DNA of 64,000 nucleotides, taken from Taxillus chinensis. Taxonomy: Eukaryota; Streptophyta; Magnoliopsida; Santalales; Loranthaceae. This document shows positions 10,940-20,682 of this stretch, piece after piece (the first letter of the stretch is position 1; each line of letters begins with the position of its first letter). The DNA lies in the NCBI GenBank assembly GCA_023512835.1, contig CM042091.1:36718107-36782106 (forward strand), written 5' to 3'. A program made the translations under genes and the position numbers. The notes beneath the pieces are model-generated. The model saw only the letters and a program-made list of their open reading frames with translations. It ran no database searches and had not been told where the DNA came from.

Positions 10940-12548
10940 TGTCACGCCCCGAATTTCCAACCCAAGGAAACCGGTTCGTGACTCCCCTTTACCCAACCCG
11001 GTGGGCAGGGGGTGGATATACAAAACGAATATTCATGCAGGTCAACGTATACATTCATGGCTGATAGTCACAAAGATGTAAATTAAATATCTTTATTAAT
11101 CTTCAATCCATAATAAATGTTCACAACCACATATGTCTTTATCACATTCCAAATTCTTTTACAATCACTCCCCACTGGGGTTACATTAGTTACCAAGAAC
11201 AAAACAACATATTTTAAAAAGAAATAAAGCAAACAGGTCTTCCACCTTGGTGTCCCACCTAACGCCTGTAGATTCTTGAAAGAAAACACATCACAGAAGG
11301 AGGGGTGAGCAACCACAGCTCAGTAGGGATCAAGTCTCCCCCAACCCATCCCATGCACCTAACATCTATATGTGAGCGCGCACCAGTGCAGTGACGTGAC
11401 AGAAACAAATAGCAAGGAAACACACCACACAAACGGGCACAACCTCAGCCCTATCCACATAGGCTAACACTTTAACCACCTCTCAAACAAGTGATTTAAC
11501 TGCCTCTTTAGGCCAAGTTATTTAACCGCCTCTTTAGGCCAAGTAATTTAACCGCCTCTTCAGGCCAAGTACCGAACAGTCAAGCACACAGCATACACCT
11601 ATATCACTCAGGCATAAAACCAAACACTTAGCATGCACATGTTTACAAACTCACGAATCCAGCCACACGGGCATATCAACAAACACGTCTCGGGCATATT
11701 TACACAAGCATAATCACACAGGCATTTTATCGAACATTTAACATGCACTAACCACCCAACTTCAGAAATCACACCAAAATGCCATTGAAAGCCGACATTC
11801 ATATAAGAGGTCACACCTATATGAATTTACATATAAATATTATAGCAATAACAATAGAAACTCTGCAATTTATCTACACAGGGCCTAACCCCGGGACAGA
11901 CTAGGAAAGACGAAACCCCTACCTGTAGGAAAAAGTGTCACCACAGCAACGATCGTGCTCCCATGCCGAACGTCATCCCCCCCTCGAGAAACACCACAAG
12001 AAGAATGGCCAGGAACTCTCCTCTTTCTCTTTCTCTCTCTCTGCGATGGTCTGATGGCTTAAGAGAACCCCAACCCTAGAATAAGGAGCCTTCACCTCTT
12101 TATACAGACAACTCAAACCCCAAAATGACGTAGTTTTGATGATAGACTACAACCTTTTTGCAACCACACAAGACAAAACACTCATAATTTCACCATGGTC
12201 CTTTAGCAAAAGAGTATCAGAATAACAAAACAAGGGTAATGGAGGCTGCATGTGAGAAAGGCCTTTCTCACGGGCACCTCCAAATGCTCTAGAATTTTGC
12301 CACAAGCCTTAGAACAACATCAGGAAGGCTTCCATGCAAAAATCTCACTGCACGTGAAAAGCCCTTCACACGTGCATTCTCACGTGCACTCCCTAATGGG
12401 CTCAAACTTTGCCTCTTGCTTGCTCATCAACATACAAGATGATTTAGCAAAAGTGTGTGGAAATAAAACTCCCTAAAACCCAACAATTTCCACCAAAAAA
12501 GGCAAGACTGGCACTAACTCCTCACATCCCAAAACACGGGTCATTACA
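10940..12548 (-). repeat. 5' LTR of element B
   Basis: Complete LTR of 1609 bp, from TGTCACGCC at 10940 (the LTR end in reverse) to CATTACA at 12548 (the LTR start TGTAATGACCCG in reverse). Compared with the left copy it has lost one 35-bp unit holding a near-palindrome, keeping a single copy at about 12119-12140. Its TATA box is altered to TATAC at about 12100-12104. Confidence 0.92.
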
Positions 12549-12619
12549 TTGTGCACCCGACTCAATCGCGGTGGAAAAGCTAATCGGTAGGCCACTAGCC
12601 CCACCTGATCCATAACCTC
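12549..12619 (-). pseudogene. Integrase C-terminal fragment of element E, left piece
   Basis: Seventy-one bases encode, in reverse, part of the integrase tail (VAYRLAFPPRLSRVHN), as in G and in the right piece of E. The fragment ends at CCATAACCTC and resumes at 25291 after the Tat element; joining the two restores the sequence seen uninterrupted at 43560-43600. Its left edge is the insertion boundary of element B. Confidence 0.85.
12615..12619. other. Left target-site duplication of the Tat element (ACCTC)
   Basis: ACCTC at 12615-12619 directly precedes the Tat LTR start TGTTGGACC. The same five bases follow the LTR end at 25286-25290. The match, together with continuity of the E integrase across it, shows that 12620-25285 entered as one unit. 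Confidence 0.92.
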
Positions 12620-12796
12620 TGTTGGACCCCATTTTGTTCGGGTTGGACATACTAACCCCATTTGGTGTATATACATTTTTTTGCCCATGCCATATACCTT
12701 GTTGAATTGGTCCTTAGAGATTCCCTGCGATTTGCACAAGATGAATGCATTGACACGAACCGAGAAGCCCAAAATGGATTACCATTGCTACAAGTC
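12620..12796 (+). repeat. 5' LTR fragment of the Tat element
   Basis: The first 177 bp of the Tat LTR, interrupted after CTACAAGTC by element G. It shares a GTGTATATAC segment with the solo LTR end near 41940-41950, but the element's own 3' LTR differs there, so the two LTRs are well diverged or one has been converted. Confidence 0.85.
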
Positions 12797-13338
12797 TGTA
12801 ATGACCCGTGTTTGCGGGTGGCCTTTTGAGTGGAAATTGTTGGGTTTTAAGGGGTTTTTCTTTCCACACACTTTGGCTAAATCATCTTGTATGTTGATGA
12901 GCAAGCAAGAGGCAAAGTTTGAGCCCAATAAGGAGTGCACGTGAGAATGCACGTGAGAACGGCTTTTCACGTGTAGTGATATTTTTGCATGGGAGCCTTC
13001 CTGATGTTGTTCTAAGGCTTGTGGAAAAATTCTAGGCCATTTGGAGCTGCACGCGAGAATGCACGTGAGATGGGCTTTTCGCGTGCAGGCATGTTTTTGC
13101 ATGGTTGTCTTCCTTTTGTTTTGCTGATGATTTCTTCCTAAAGGACCAAGTTAAAATAGTGAGTATTTTGGTGTGTATGGATGTGGGAAGGTCATAGCTT
13201 GTTTCATCAAAATGACGTAGTTTTGATTAAGTGAATCCAGCATCAAAATGACGTAGTTTTGATGAAACAAGCTATGACCTTCCCAGCATGAAAACGACAT
13301 AGTTTTGATTAATTGAATCCCAGCATCAAAACGATGTA
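12797..13338 (+). repeat. 5' LTR fragment of G with inverted repeats
   Basis: LTR start through the promoter-like region only; the rest of the LTR, primer site and most of gag are deleted. It holds inverted pairs including TGCACGCGA (13048-13056) with TCGCGTGCA (13079-13087), and near-palindromes at about 13208-13230, 13240-13262 and 13289-13309. A long inverted repeat at 13186-13213 and 13256-13283 has 28-bp perfect arms. The boundary with gag near 13338 is inferred by comparison with element B. Confidence 0.8.
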
Positions 13339-15651
13339 GCTAGCTTCCGTGCACCATCTGAGAGACCAGCTCGTCGGTGGCGAGGCCGCCAGGCAGCAGG
13401 ATCCGGTCGGACCCGACCTCGGGGGAGGCCAGGAGCGACAAAGGGCGATCTTAGAGGCGATCGGGCGAGAGCCGCCTAGTGAGTGAGCCGACCAATGGCA
13501 CGGGCCAAGGGAGGGTGTTTGCACTAAATGCGACACCCCAGGAGGAGGTTGAGCTACCACCTTCGCCGGTAGAGGAGGGAGCAGGACCATCGGTGGTTAG
13601 AGGTACTCTTTTGATCTCCCGCATGCTTGCTTCTATTCTTTTCGATACGGGTGCATTGCGTTCTTTTATTGCTGAGCTTATAGTTGAGGGCTTGGGGTTA
13701 ACGTGTGTTGAGGCGGAGAGGCCCTTAGTTGTAGAGTCTCCGGTGGGAGGTATGATTGAGGTGCGACACGTTTTCCGCGATTCTGTGTTAACCATGGGTG
13801 ATGTGGAGCTGAGCTTCGATTTGCATGTGATGCCTTTGCGTACTTTTGACCTGATCTTGGGTATGGATTAGCTTATGGCTTTCCAGGCCAAGATCGACTG
13901 TTACCGGCGGCATGTATCCTTCGTGTCACCCGCAGGAATCTCTTGTACCATGCAAGGGGAGTGGGATCGTGAGGCGAGTCGAGCCGGGCCAGTGTTGGAC
14001 CAGTGGGGTGCCATTACCCACAGGTTGGCAGCCCTGACCTTTGCTGAGGAAGGGAAGGTGGAAAAGAGGGTGTGGCCCGCTGTTGTGGACCAATTTCAGG
14101 ATGTTTTTCCTGAAGAGTTGAGGAGTTTGCCACCTAAGAGGAGTGTGGAGTTCACCATTGAGTTGGTGCCGGGGACGGGTCCGATTTCCCAAGTAGCGTA
14201 TCGTATGGGGCTAGCCGAGTTGAGGGAGCTTCAGACGCAAATCAAGGAGTCGGTGGGCTAGGGGTATATCAGACCGATTACCTCACCTTGGGGTGCTTCG
14301 ATGGTCTTTGCTAAGAAGGAAGATGGCACGCTTCATCTCTGCATCGACTACAGGAAGCTGAATTCAGTGACTGTGAAGAACAAGTATCCGTTACCTTGGA
14401 TAGATGACCTGTTTGACCAATTAAGTGGGGCCCAGTGGTTTTCCAAGATAGATTTACGGTCGGGGTATCACCAGCTCAGGGTTAGGGAGGAGGACATCCC
14501 TAAGACGGCTTTTCGGTGCAGGTATGGGCATTATGAGTGGGTAGTGATGCCTTTTGGGCTCACTAATGCGCCAACGGTGTTCATGCATTTGATGAACCAG
14601 GTCTTTGCTCCATACTTGGATTCCTTTGTGGTGGTGTTTATTGATGATATCTTGGTGTATTCCAAGACCGAGAGGGAGCATGTGGAGCATTTGGCAACAG
14701 TGTTGCAAACCTTGAGGGACCAGCAGCTGTTTGCTAAGTTTAGCTAGTGTGAGTTTTGGCTGCAGGAGGTTCACTTTCTTGGCCATGTGGTGTCAGCTGA
14801 GGGAGTTAGGGTGGACCCAGCAAAGATTGAGGCTGTGGCATCGTGGGCGAGGCCAACCAACATTTTTTAGATTCGTAGTTTTCTTGGCTTGGCAGGCTAT
14901 TACCGTCGTTTTATAGAGGGATTCTCCTGTTTGGCAGCTCCTATGACGGCGTTGACTCAGAAGGGAGTGAAGTTTGAGTGGACGGACAAGTGCCAGCAGG
15001 CGTTTGAGGCTCTCAAAACTCATTTGACCACTGCACCTGTGTTGAGGTTACCTAGGGAGGATATTCCGTATGAGGTATTTTGCGATGCGTCCAGGGTTGG
15101 TTTGGGGTGTGTGCTTATGCAGGAGCACAGTAAGGTAGCTTATGGGTCAAGGCAGCTGAAGCCTCATGAGCAGAATTACCCTACCCATGATCTTGAGTTG
15201 GCGGCTGTCATCTTCGCCCTGAAGAGTTGGCAACATTACCTTTTGGGGGAGAAGTTCGTGGTGTTCTCAGATCACAAGAGCCTTCATTACATCTTTACTC
15301 AGAAGGACTTGAATTTGAGGCAGAGGAGATAGGTGGAGTATTTGCAGACCTTTGACTTTACTCTTGCCTATACCCCGGGCAAGGGTAATGTTGTGGGCCG
15401 ACGCGTTGAGCAAAAAGGGAAAGCTGAGGTGGCCGTGAGAGAGTGGAAGCCGATGGAGCGGTTGGCGATGTTGCGGTGCGGCACCTTGTTGTTCGTGATG
15501 GTGGGACAGTCCTGAGTCCTTTGGTGGCTGTGCCTGAGTTGTACCAGCGCGTCCGGGAGGTCCAGTTGGGTGAGATTGAGTGTGAGGTTCTCCGTGCCCG
15601 TATTGAGGCTGGGAGCTATCTAAGGACTGGACAGAGGGTCCTGAGCATGAG
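13339..15651 (+). pseudogene. gag C-terminus, protease, RT and RNase H remnant of G
   Basis: Starts inside the end of gag (13339-13500), then protease with LFDTGAL near 13640. RT follows at about 14100-14750 with [29 protein letters not shown] and the FIDD active site at 14637-14648. RNase H lies at about 14900-15400 ([19 protein letters not shown]). Five TAG stops lie in one register at 13869, 14259, 14745, 14868 and 15330. Three of them (13869, 14259, 15330) are explained by TGG-to-TAG or CAG-to-TAG when compared with relatives. Frameshifts follow near 15400-15640. Not functional. Confidence 0.88.
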
Positions 15652-16974
15652 TTGTCTTTTCAGGGGCGGTTGGTAGTGGCTTCTTCCCTCAGGGATGAGG
15701 TGATGAGGGAGTTACACCAGTCTAGAGTTGCTGTGCATCCAGGGGGTACGAAGATGTACCATGCGCTTCGAGGACATTTTTGGTGGCCTGGGATGAAACG
15801 CGATGTGGCTGCTTTTGTTTCGCGGTGCCTAACGTGTCAGCAGGTGAAGGCTGAGCATCAGCAGCCGGCGGGCATGTTACAGCCCTTGCCCATAGCGGAG
15901 TGGAAGTGGGACCACATAGCGATGGATTTTGTGACTGGTCTTCCACCCACCACAGGGAGGAAAGATATGATTTGGGTGATTGTGGATCGACTCACAAAGT
16001 TGGCCCATTTCCTGGCTGTTCGCGAGCGGGACTCTATTGGGACCTTGAGTCATCTATACATGAACAAGATTGTGAGACTACATGGAGTACCATCATCGGT
16101 TGTCTCTGACCGGGATTCGAGGTTCACTTCCCGTTTCTGGGCAGGTTTGCAGGAGGCTATGGGGACCAAACTTCACTTGAGTACAGCCTTTCACCCTGAG
16201 ACTGACGGCCAGACAGAGAGGACGAATCAGACTTTGGAGGACATGTTACGGGCCTGTGTGTTAGATTTTGGGGGTTCATGGGTGACTCACCTTCCTTTGG
16301 TGGAGTTTGCCTACAACAACAGCTATCAGGCATCCATTGGGATGGCTCCTTTTGAGGCGTTGTATGGGCGGCCGTGTCGATCACCTTTGTGTTGGACCGA
16401 GGTGGGGGAGACAGCTCTCTTGGGACCACAGTTGGTTCAAGAGGTTACCGAGAAGGTTAAGTTGATTCGTCAGCGTTTGTTATCAGCTCAAAGTCGGCAG
16501 AAATCTTATGCGGATCAGCGGCGGCGACCTTTGGAGTTTTCTGTTGGTGATCATGTGTTTCTTCGTGTTTCTCCACGTCGTGGACATCGACGGTTTGGGC
16601 GAGGTTCCAAGCTATCTCCGCGGTTTATTGGTCCTGTTGAGATTCTGGATTGTGTGGGGCCTGTGGCCTACCGGTTAGCATTACCACCGCGGCTGAGTCG
16701 AGTGCACAACGTGTTTCACGTGTCCCAGTTGCGGAAGTATCACCCTGACCCCACTCATGTGATCGATTGGGGGACATTAGACATTGAGGATGACATGTCC
16801 GTTGTTGAGGCCCCTATCCGTATCCTAGATCGGCGAGAGAAGCTTTTGCGTGGTCGTGCTATTCCTTTGGTTCGCGTGCTGTGGCAGCACCGTGGCATTG
16901 AGGAGGAGACATGGGAACGTGAGTCCGTGATGCATGAGCAGCACCTAGAATTGTTCAAGGATGAACAATCTTAA
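15652..16974 (+). CDS. Uninterrupted integrase with chromodomain-like tail (element G)
   Basis: A 440-codon open frame, the longest intact retroelement domain here. The start is an internal Met of what was a polyprotein, so it is not an independent gene. Zinc-binding residues are H29, H37, C59 and C62. The catalytic triad is D92 (MDF), D153 (VSDRD) and E189 (GQTER), with the expected 35 residues between D153 and E189. Conserved [15 protein letters not shown] follows near 237. The C-terminal part contains [13 protein letters not shown] and [18 protein letters not shown], a chromodomain-like tail thought to direct integration to heterochromatin. It ends FKDEQS-stop at 16972-16974. The upstream domains are all broken, so expression as part of a virion is unlikely. 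Confidence 0.75.
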   Translation: MSFQGRLVVASSLRDEVMRELHQSRVAVHPGGTKMYHALRGHFWWPGMKRDVAAFVSRCLTCQQVKAEHQQPAGMLQPLPIAEWKWDHIAMDFVTGLPPTTGRKDMIWVIVDRLTKLAHFLAVRERDSIGTLSHLYMNKIVRLHGVPSSVVSDRDSRFTSRFWAGLQEAMGTKLHLSTAFHPETDGQTERTNQTLEDMLRACVLDFGGSWVTHLPLVEFAYNNSYQASIGMAPFEALYGRPCRSPLCWTEVGETALLGPQLVQEVTEKVKLIRQRLLSAQSRQKSYADQRRRPLEFSVGDHVFLRVSPRRGHRRFGRGSKLSPRFIGPVEILDCVGPVAYRLALPPRLSRVHNVFHVSQLRKYHPDPTHVIDWGTLDIEDDMSVVEAPIRILDRREKLLRGRAIPLVRVLWQHRGIEEETWERESVMHEQHLELFKDEQS

Positions 16975-17164
16975 GCGTGGGAGGTGGCTGTTGGTGGCTA
17001 TTGGCCAAGGGATAGTGATGTGTTTTCTTGTATTAGTTGTGCATGATTTGGTGTATTTGTTTTGTCTTTTAGACATGTGTTCATATTTGTGATGTGTTTT
17101 GAGATGTGTATTTGTGACATGCGGATATGTGTTGTTATGGATTATGGTGGTACCTTGTTATGTG
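16975..17164 (+). other. Post-pol spacer of G and deletion junction
   Basis: Spacer like that of A and B (GTGTTTTCTTGTATTAG, GACATGCGG) with no polypurine tract or LTR after it. The sequence passes into Tat pol at about 17165. One deletion therefore removed G's 3' LTR, the rest of the Tat 5' LTR, the primer site, gag and protease. Exact breakpoint within about 10 bp. Confidence 0.65.
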
Positions 17165-20100
17165 CCATTCATAACATAGGCATATCATATTTGGTTACCA
17201 ACTTGTAATTCTCTTATAAGCAGGTATCACAATGTCAATGAAAACATTGTATGCGAAAGCGAAATGAGATGCCTAAGGTTTGGCCAAAGTCCAAACTGGG
17301 AGCAGCCAGTGTTTGAAGCTGACGGGAATGAGGTAGAGGAGACACCCGAGCTACCGGGAGAGATCATACGCTTATTGGAAAGGGACGATCGCTTATCCAT
17401 TCCAAGTGAAGACCCAGTAGAAACAGTGAATTTGGGGATGACAGCCGAACCAAAAGAATTGAGGGTAGGGTCTTTGATAGCTACCGACATCAAGAAGAAG
17501 TTAATCGAGCTGTTAAGAAGCTACATCGACGTTTTTGCATGGTCATACCAAGATATGCTAGGATTAGAGAAAGATATAGTGCAACATCACATACCCGTGA
17601 AGCTAGAGTACAAGCCAGTACAACAGAAATTGCGAAGAATGAGACCAGAGATGCTACTGAACATTAAAGAAGAAGTCAAAAAGCAATGGGATGGAGGTTT
17701 CCTAAGTGTCTCCCACTATCCAGAATGGGTGGCCAATGTGGTACCAGTACCGAAGAAAGGAGGCAAAGTCCGCATGTGTGACGACTATAGAGTTCTGAAC
17801 TGGGCCAGTCCGAAAGATAATTTCCCGCTTCCTCATATTGATACCTTGGTGGATAATACAGTAAAACACGCTCTATTCTCATTCATGGATGGTTTCTCGG
17901 GGTACAATCAGATTCGCATGGCCCCCGAACACAAGGAGAGGACCACGTTTACGACACTTTGGGGCACATTCTATTATAATGTGATGCCTTTTGGTCTGAA
18001 GAACGCAGGGGCAACCTATCAGCGAGCCATGGTGACCCTATTCCACGACATGATGCATAAAGAAGTCGAGGTCTATGTGGATGATATGATAGCTAAATCG
18101 TGGAGCACTGAAGATCACATCGAAGTATTCCGTAAGCTTTTTAATAGACTACGGAAATATCAACTCAAATTGAACCCAGAAAAGTGCACTTTCGGAGCCA
18201 TGTCGGAAAACTGTTAGGTTTCATTGTGAGCCAAAAAGGAGTGAAAATTGATCCGGATAAAGTTCAAGCTATCCAAGAGATGCCCCCACCACGAACCATC
18301 AAGGAGGTTAGAGGATTCCTCGGGCGATTGAATTATATTGCTCGATTCATTTCACAATTAACAGCCACATGTGAACCAATTTTCAAGACTTTACGGAAGA
18401 ACAATCCAGAAATTTGGAATAACAAATGTCAAGAAGCTTTTGATAGGATCAAACAATATCTGTCCAATCCACCTGTTTTGGTCCCACTAGTACCAGACAA
18501 ACCTTTGATCTTATACTTGACTGTCCAAGGGTCCTCAATGGGTTGTGTCTTGGGGCAACATGATTCTACAGGAAAGAAGGAGCACACCATTTATTATCTG
18601 AGCAAGAAGTTCACATCAATGAAATGAATTACACACCATTGGAAAAGACATGTTGTGCCCTTGTTTGGATAACAAGACGATTGAGGCAATACACTCTTTA
18701 TCATACCGCATGGCTGATTTCGAGGCATGATCCACTCAAATATCTCTTGGAAAAGCCATCCATCTCTGGAAGAATTGCCAAATGGCAAGTGGTCCTATCG
18801 GAATATGATATCATTTATGTGCCTCAAAAAGCCATCAAAGGGATTGCAATAGCTGATTACTTGGCAGACAGAGCACTACAAGATTACGAGCCTATGACTG
18901 TTGGATTTCCAGATGAGCACATCAACATTCTCACGGCCGAAATATCAGACATATGGATGATGTGGTTTGATGGAGCCTCTAGTCTCTTAGGTCACGGTGT
19001 TGGGGCCATCCTGATATCCCCAGAAGGTAAACATTTCCCCATGGCGGCAAAGCTAACCTTCGCTTGTACAAACAATGTAGTAGAATATGAGGCTTGTGTG
19101 ATGGGACTTTAAGAAGCAATTAACAAAGGAATCAAAAAATTACGAGTGTTCGGTGATTCGGCACTCATCATTTTTCAAGTAAGGGGTGAATGGGAGACTC
19201 GAAACCACAAACTAATCCCCTATCGGGAGTATGTTACAGAGTTAGTCGAGCAATTCGAAGACATCACGTTCGAGCATATGCCCAGGGAATACAATCAGCT
19301 TCCTGATGCACTGGCCACTCTAGCCTCCCTCCTTCGACTAGACACAATGTTGGAAGTCCAGTCTTTTGATCTCCGTATACAAGATGCTCCTACACATTGC
19401 ATGGCCATTGAAGGAAATACTAAAGAAAAACCTTGGTTTGATGATGTCAAACAGTATTTGCTTAAGCAAGAATACCCAGTAGAGGCCTCTGAGTCTGATA
19501 AAAGGAATATCCGAAGGTCGGCGTCCAACTACTACCTTGATGGTCCCGTTCTATATAAGAGAAACCATGACATGATGTTATTGTGGTGTGTGGCAAAAGA
19601 AAAGTCGAAACAGATAATGGAAGAAGTGCACGAAGGAGAATGCGGTTCACACGCAAATGGACATGCATTAACAAGGCAAATCATGTGAATGGGCTATTAT
19701 TGGGTAACCATGGAGAAAGATTGTATTGAATATGTGCGCAAATGCCTCAAGTGTCAAATTTATGGCGATAAAATCCAAGTACGCCATCTAGACTGCATGT
19801 GATGGTTTCCTCGTGGCCGTTTTCGCTTTGGGGCATCGACGTTATCGGACCAATCTCGCCAAAAGCTTCCAATGGTCACCGCTTCATCTTAGTGGCCATT
19901 GATTACTTTACCAACCGGGTAGAAGCGGCGTCATATGCCAACGTCACACAAGTCGTTGTACTTAGATTTATCCAGGAAGAACATCATATGCCGCTATGGA
20001 CTTCCTAACCAAATCATAACAGACAATGCTGCCAATCTGAACAGTCGGATGATGGGTAAGTTGTGCGAAACATACAAAATCCAACACCGCAACTCCACTC

Positions 20101-20682
20101 CCTATCGCCCCAAAATGAATGGAGCAGTTGAAGCGGCCAATAAGAACATCAAGAACATTATCAGGAAGATGACTGAGACATACAAAGATTAGCATGAGAA
20201 GCTACCATATGCTTTGCATGATTATCGTACTTCAGTGCGAACATCAACTGGGGCAACTCTGTTTTCTTTGGTCTACAACATGGAAGCAGCTTCTACCTAT
20301 CGAAGTGGAGATACCTTCCCTCCGAGTACTCAAGGATACTCAGCTCGAAGAAGCAGAATGAGCCCAAAGTCATTATGAGCAGTTGAATTTAATTGAGGGC
20401 AAACGCTTGGCGGCTGTTTGTAGAGGACAGCTATATCAACAGAGAATGATGAACAACTACAATAAAAAGGTGAAGCCCAGAACCTTTCAAGCGGGTGACC
20501 TCGTCCTCAAGAAGATTTTACCAATTCAACATGAACATAGAGGCAAGTGGACTCCCAATTATGAAGGCCCATATGTGGTGAAAAAAGCATTCTCAGGAGG
20601 TGCCTTAATCCTTGCCAGGATGGATGGGGATGAACTCCCTAACACGGTGAATAGCGATACGGTGAAAAAGTTCTATGCTTAA
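17165..20682 (+). pseudogene. Tat-type pol remnant: RT, RNase H, second RNase H, integrase
   Basis: RT spans about 17400-18220, with RMCDDYRVLNWASPKDNFPLP, GFSGYNQIRMAPEH, MPFGLKNAGATYQRAM and catalytic YVDD at 18073-18084. The first RNase H lies at about 18480-18870. A second RNase H follows at about 18955-19330 with FDGAS, EYEA, GDSAL and PDALA supplying the four acidic positions expected of the Tat-lineage aRNH; it carries a TAA stop at 19110-19112. The integrase zinc finger is HANGH, then KCLKC near 19745. The core has WGIDVIG, ITDNAANLNS and NGAVEAANKNI. The C-terminus ends VKKFYA-stop at 20680-20682 with no chromodomain. Frameshifts near 18210, 18610, 19690-19800 and 19930 and further stops disable it. 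Coding context is open upstream of 17264, where the deletion begins. Confidence 0.88.

Larger units (their letters stand above)
3974..12548 (-). mobile_element. Element B: Tekay-type Ty3/gypsy retrotransposon, 3' LTR cut
   Basis: Minus-strand element with a complete 5' LTR at 10940-12548, Met-tRNA primer site, leader, degenerate gag-pol, polypurine tract and a 3' LTR (3974-5393) that lacks about 224 bp of its outer end. The two LTRs align closely, with two differences in the first ~140 aligned bases, plus one 35-bp length difference. B's outer end at 12548 adjoins integrase sequence of E at TTGTG, so B most likely inserted into E. The missing LTR piece should lie left of the window, beyond element A. 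Confidence 0.85.
12797..17164 (+). mobile_element. Element G: truncated Tekay-type element inside the Tat 5' LTR
   Basis: Begins TGTAATGACCCG at 12797, flanked on the left by AAGTC. It contains only the first ~540 bp of an LTR, which jumps directly to the end of gag near 13339, then protease through integrase and a short spacer. Its 3' LTR is missing. The right boundary is approximate: G-like spacer sequence gives way to Tat pol at about 17165. It belongs to the same family as A, B and E by pol similarity. Confidence 0.8.
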
